A stretch of 64,000 nt of DNA from Mycolicibacterium gilvum (lineage in GTDB: Bacteria; Actinomycetota; Actinomycetes; Mycobacteriales; Mycobacteriaceae): NCBI RefSeq assembly GCF_900454025.1, contig NZ_UGQM01000001.1, positions 3,472,001 to 3,536,000 on the forward strand, read 5' to 3'. Below the pieces are notes generated by a model. It was not told the origin of the DNA. It searched no databases and worked only from the letters and a program-made list of their open reading frames with translations. The position numbers and the translations under genes were made by a program. How positions within the stretch are numbered: position 1 is the first letter of the stretch; each line of letters begins with the position of its first letter. Below are positions 62,428-64,000 of the stretch, piece after piece.

Positions 62428-64000
62428 CTAGTACACGTCGCGCACGTAGCGCTTCTCGGCGACCATCTCACGCTTGTACTCGCGGGCGGCATCCGAGCTC
62501 ATCCTGGCGTGGGTGCGCAGGATCTCGGTGAGCGCGTCGTCGACGTCCTTCGCCATCCGGGTGGCGTCCCCACACACGTAGAAGTGCGCGCCGTCGTCGA
62601 GCCAGCGCCACACGTCTGCGCCGTAGTCGAGCATCTTGTGCTGGACGTAGATCCGTTGCCGCTGATCGCGGGAGAACGCGAGGTCCAGCCGGTTGAGGAA
62701 GCCGTCGTCGACCATGTCGAGCAGATCGTCTCGGTAGTAGAAGTTCTGATCGCGGTGCCGGCCGCCGAAGAACAGCCAGTTCGGGCCGCGGTGGCCGAGC
62801 GCGCGGCGCTCCTGCAGGAATCCGCGGAACGGTGCGATACCGGTTCCGGGGCCGACCATGATCATCGGGGTGTGCGGATCCTCGGGCGGCCGGAAGTGCG
62901 GGGACCGCTGCAGGAACACCCGCACCGGGGTGCCGTCGGGCAGGTCGGCCAGATACGTCGAGGCCACCCCGCCGCGCGCGGTGCCGTCGGCGCCGCGGTA
63001 GCGCACCACCGAGACCGTCAACTGCACCTCGTGCGGACTCACCAGTGGACTCGACGAGATCGAGTACTGGCGCGGCGTCAGGCGCACCAGCACCTCCTGC
63101 CACAACGCCGGGTCGGCGCGGATGCCGAACTCGCGGACCAGATCCAGACCGTTGCGGTCGACCAACCACGTGTCGAGCGCGCCACGGTCGTTGCGAAGAC
63201 GCTTGGCGGTGGCGGCGTCGGGGCAGTGCTCGGCGACGAACGTGACCAGGTTCGACGTGACCTTGCAGACGTCGTAGTGCCGGGTGAGCGCCTCGCGCAA
63301 CGAGATCTGTCGCCCGTCGACGATCACGGCCTCGGCGCCGTGGAAACCGGTTGCAGAAAGCCAACTCTCGACCACGGCGTCCGAGTTGACCACCCAGACG
63401 CCCAGGGAGTCACCGACCGAGTAAGCGAGATCCTGCCCGCTGATGTCGAACCCGAACTGGCGCACGTCTTTGCCGGCACCGTCCGGAGTCAGCCTGACGT
63501 TGCGGCACAGGGGCGCCTGCGCGGGATTGCCCCGGGTGAACGGCGCGGGAGCCGCCGGGACCGCGGGCTGCGTCGGTGCCGGCGTGACCGGGGTCGACAT
63601 CAGGCCGACGACGGAGTCGGCCCAGGCCGCCATCGGCTGCTCGTCGTAGGCCTCGCAGTCGGCCCGGTCCAACATCCGGGTCGCGCCCAGGTCGGCCAGT
63701 CGGGTGTCGAGGGACTTCGCATGGCCGCAGAAGTTGTCGTAGGACCGGTCGCCGATGCCGAGCACGGTGTAGCGCACCCCGTCCAGGGCCGGGGCGTCGG
63801 CCGATTCGAGACGCTCCCAGAACGCCGTGCCGTTGTCGGGGGGCCCGCCGTCGCCGAAGGTGCTCGTGACGATCACCACCTCACCGGCATCGGAGAGCTC
63901 GCTCAGGTCGGTGTCGTCCATCGCGCGCAGGCGCGCTCCCGCGAGGCGCTCCCCCAGGCTGCCGGCGAACTCCTCGGCGGTGCCGGTCTGCGACGCCCAC
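62428..64000 (-). CDS. Sulfite reductase-type diflavin flavoprotein (5' end beyond window)
   Basis: NADPH-to-acceptor electron transfer subunit of the CysJ/CPR family. The visible part begins inside a flavodoxin domain (ASQTGTAEEFA then TSTFGDGGPPDNG and GIGDRSYDNFCG), followed by a FAD-binding region with RQYSISSSP and an NADP domain with GPGTGIAPFRGFLQ, ending VRDVY. The frame continues past base 64000, so the N-terminus is missing. In mycobacteria such a flavoprotein can be the tail of a large nitrate/sulfite reductase fusion; this cannot be judged here. An internal ATG at 63921 would cut the flavodoxin domain. Confidence 0.87.
   Translation of the reverse strand, partial: WASQTGTAEEFAGSLGERLAGARLRAMDDTDLSELSDAGEVVIVTSTFGDGGPPDNGTAFWERLESADAPALDGVRYTVLGIGDRSYDNFCGHAKSLDTRLADLGATRMLDRADCEAYDEQPMAAWADSVVGLMSTPVTPAPTQPAVPAAPAPFTRGNPAQAPLCRNVRLTPDGAGKDVRQFGFDISGQDLAYSVGDSLGVWVVNSDAVVESWLSATGFHGAEAVIVDGRQISLREALTRHYDVCKVTSNLVTFVAEHCPDAATAKRLRNDRGALDTWLVDRNGLDLVREFGIRADPALWQEVLVRLTPRQYSISSSPLVSPHEVQLTVSVVRYRGADGTARGGVASTYLADLPDGTPVRVFLQRSPHFRPPEDPHTPMIMVGPGTGIAPFRGFLQERRALGHRGPNWLFFGGRHRDQNFYYRDDLLDMVDDGFLNRLDLAFSRDQRQRIYVQHKMLDYGADVWRWLDDGAHFYVCGDATRMAKDVDDALTEILRTHARMSSDAAREYKREMVAEKRYVRDVY

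Overview
The window reads as a piece of a fast-growing mycobacterial chromosome (Mycolicibacterium-type). It is GC-rich and densely packed, with many 4-base ATGA or GTGA stop/start overlaps. Its backbone follows the gene order I know from M. tuberculosis, roughly Rv2092c to Rv2141c: helY, tatC, tatA, pafC, pafB, pafA, then prcA, prcB, pup, dop, mpa, lppK, trmI, hisG, hisE, metH, mshC, cysQ, uppP, lppL and pyrD. No insertion sequence, prophage, rRNA or CRISPR array was seen, and no stretch above about 300 bases lacks a gene. Family and synteny statements come from memory of these proteins; no database was searched.

Layout. Positions 1-8,000 hold the 3' part of helY, Tat translocase genes, the DNA-damage regulators pafC/pafB, a methyltransferase and the Pup ligase pafA. 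Positions 8,059-9,950 hold a two-gene pair resembling type VII secretion substrates: a small helical protein and a WXG-type protein fused to a DUF1023 alpha/beta-hydrolase. Positions 9,916-21,864 form one leftward operon for choline to glycine breakdown: choline oxidase, aldehyde dehydrogenase, Rieske glycine betaine demethylase, dimethylglycine dehydrogenase, sarcosine oxidase, a permease, a cNMP/CBS/nucleotidyltransferase sensor and an IclR regulator. Two GTTGCG-type palindromes lie in front of it. A small HTH gene carrying an internal duplication and a frameshift follows (22,076-22,659).

Positions 22,656-31,950 hold the Pup-proteasome core (prcA, prcB, pup, dop, mpa). Inside it sits a rightward block with two paralogous membrane proteins around an NsrR-like Rrf2 regulator. 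Positions 32,098-36,568 hold secreted and lipoprotein genes, DUF503, trmI, a RecB-type nuclease, a thioesterase and a DinB-like protein. Positions 36,582-43,662 hold R2lox with its TetR regulator, a flavin disulfide reductase, hisG/hisE, a sugar transporter and a HAD hydrolase. Positions 43,714-47,543 are metH under an S-adenosylhomocysteine riboswitch. Positions 47,700-56,401 hold PAC2, DUF1254 and SDR genes and the uppP-to-mshC operon (undecaprenyl recycling, phosphatase, DUF3090, kinase-like protein, cysQ, mycothiol ligase). Positions 56,513-64,000 hold lppL, pyrD, PEBP, an M20 peptidase, tRNA-Leu(GAG), an acyltransferase, a palindromic element and a partial diflavin reductase.

How the genes work together. 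pafA, dop, pup, mpa and prcBA make the whole tagging and degradation system. The choline operon, which interrupts this locus between pafA and prcA, yields glycine and one-carbon units. MetH consumes one-carbon units to regenerate methionine and is switched by SAH. mshC and cysQ link to thiol and sulfur metabolism. The most interesting items are the metH riboswitch with its competing ribosome-site hairpin, the choline operon with its IclR-type operators, the type VII-like hydrolase pair, the NsrR-like regulator inside the Pup locus, and the kinase-fold protein in the mycothiol operon.
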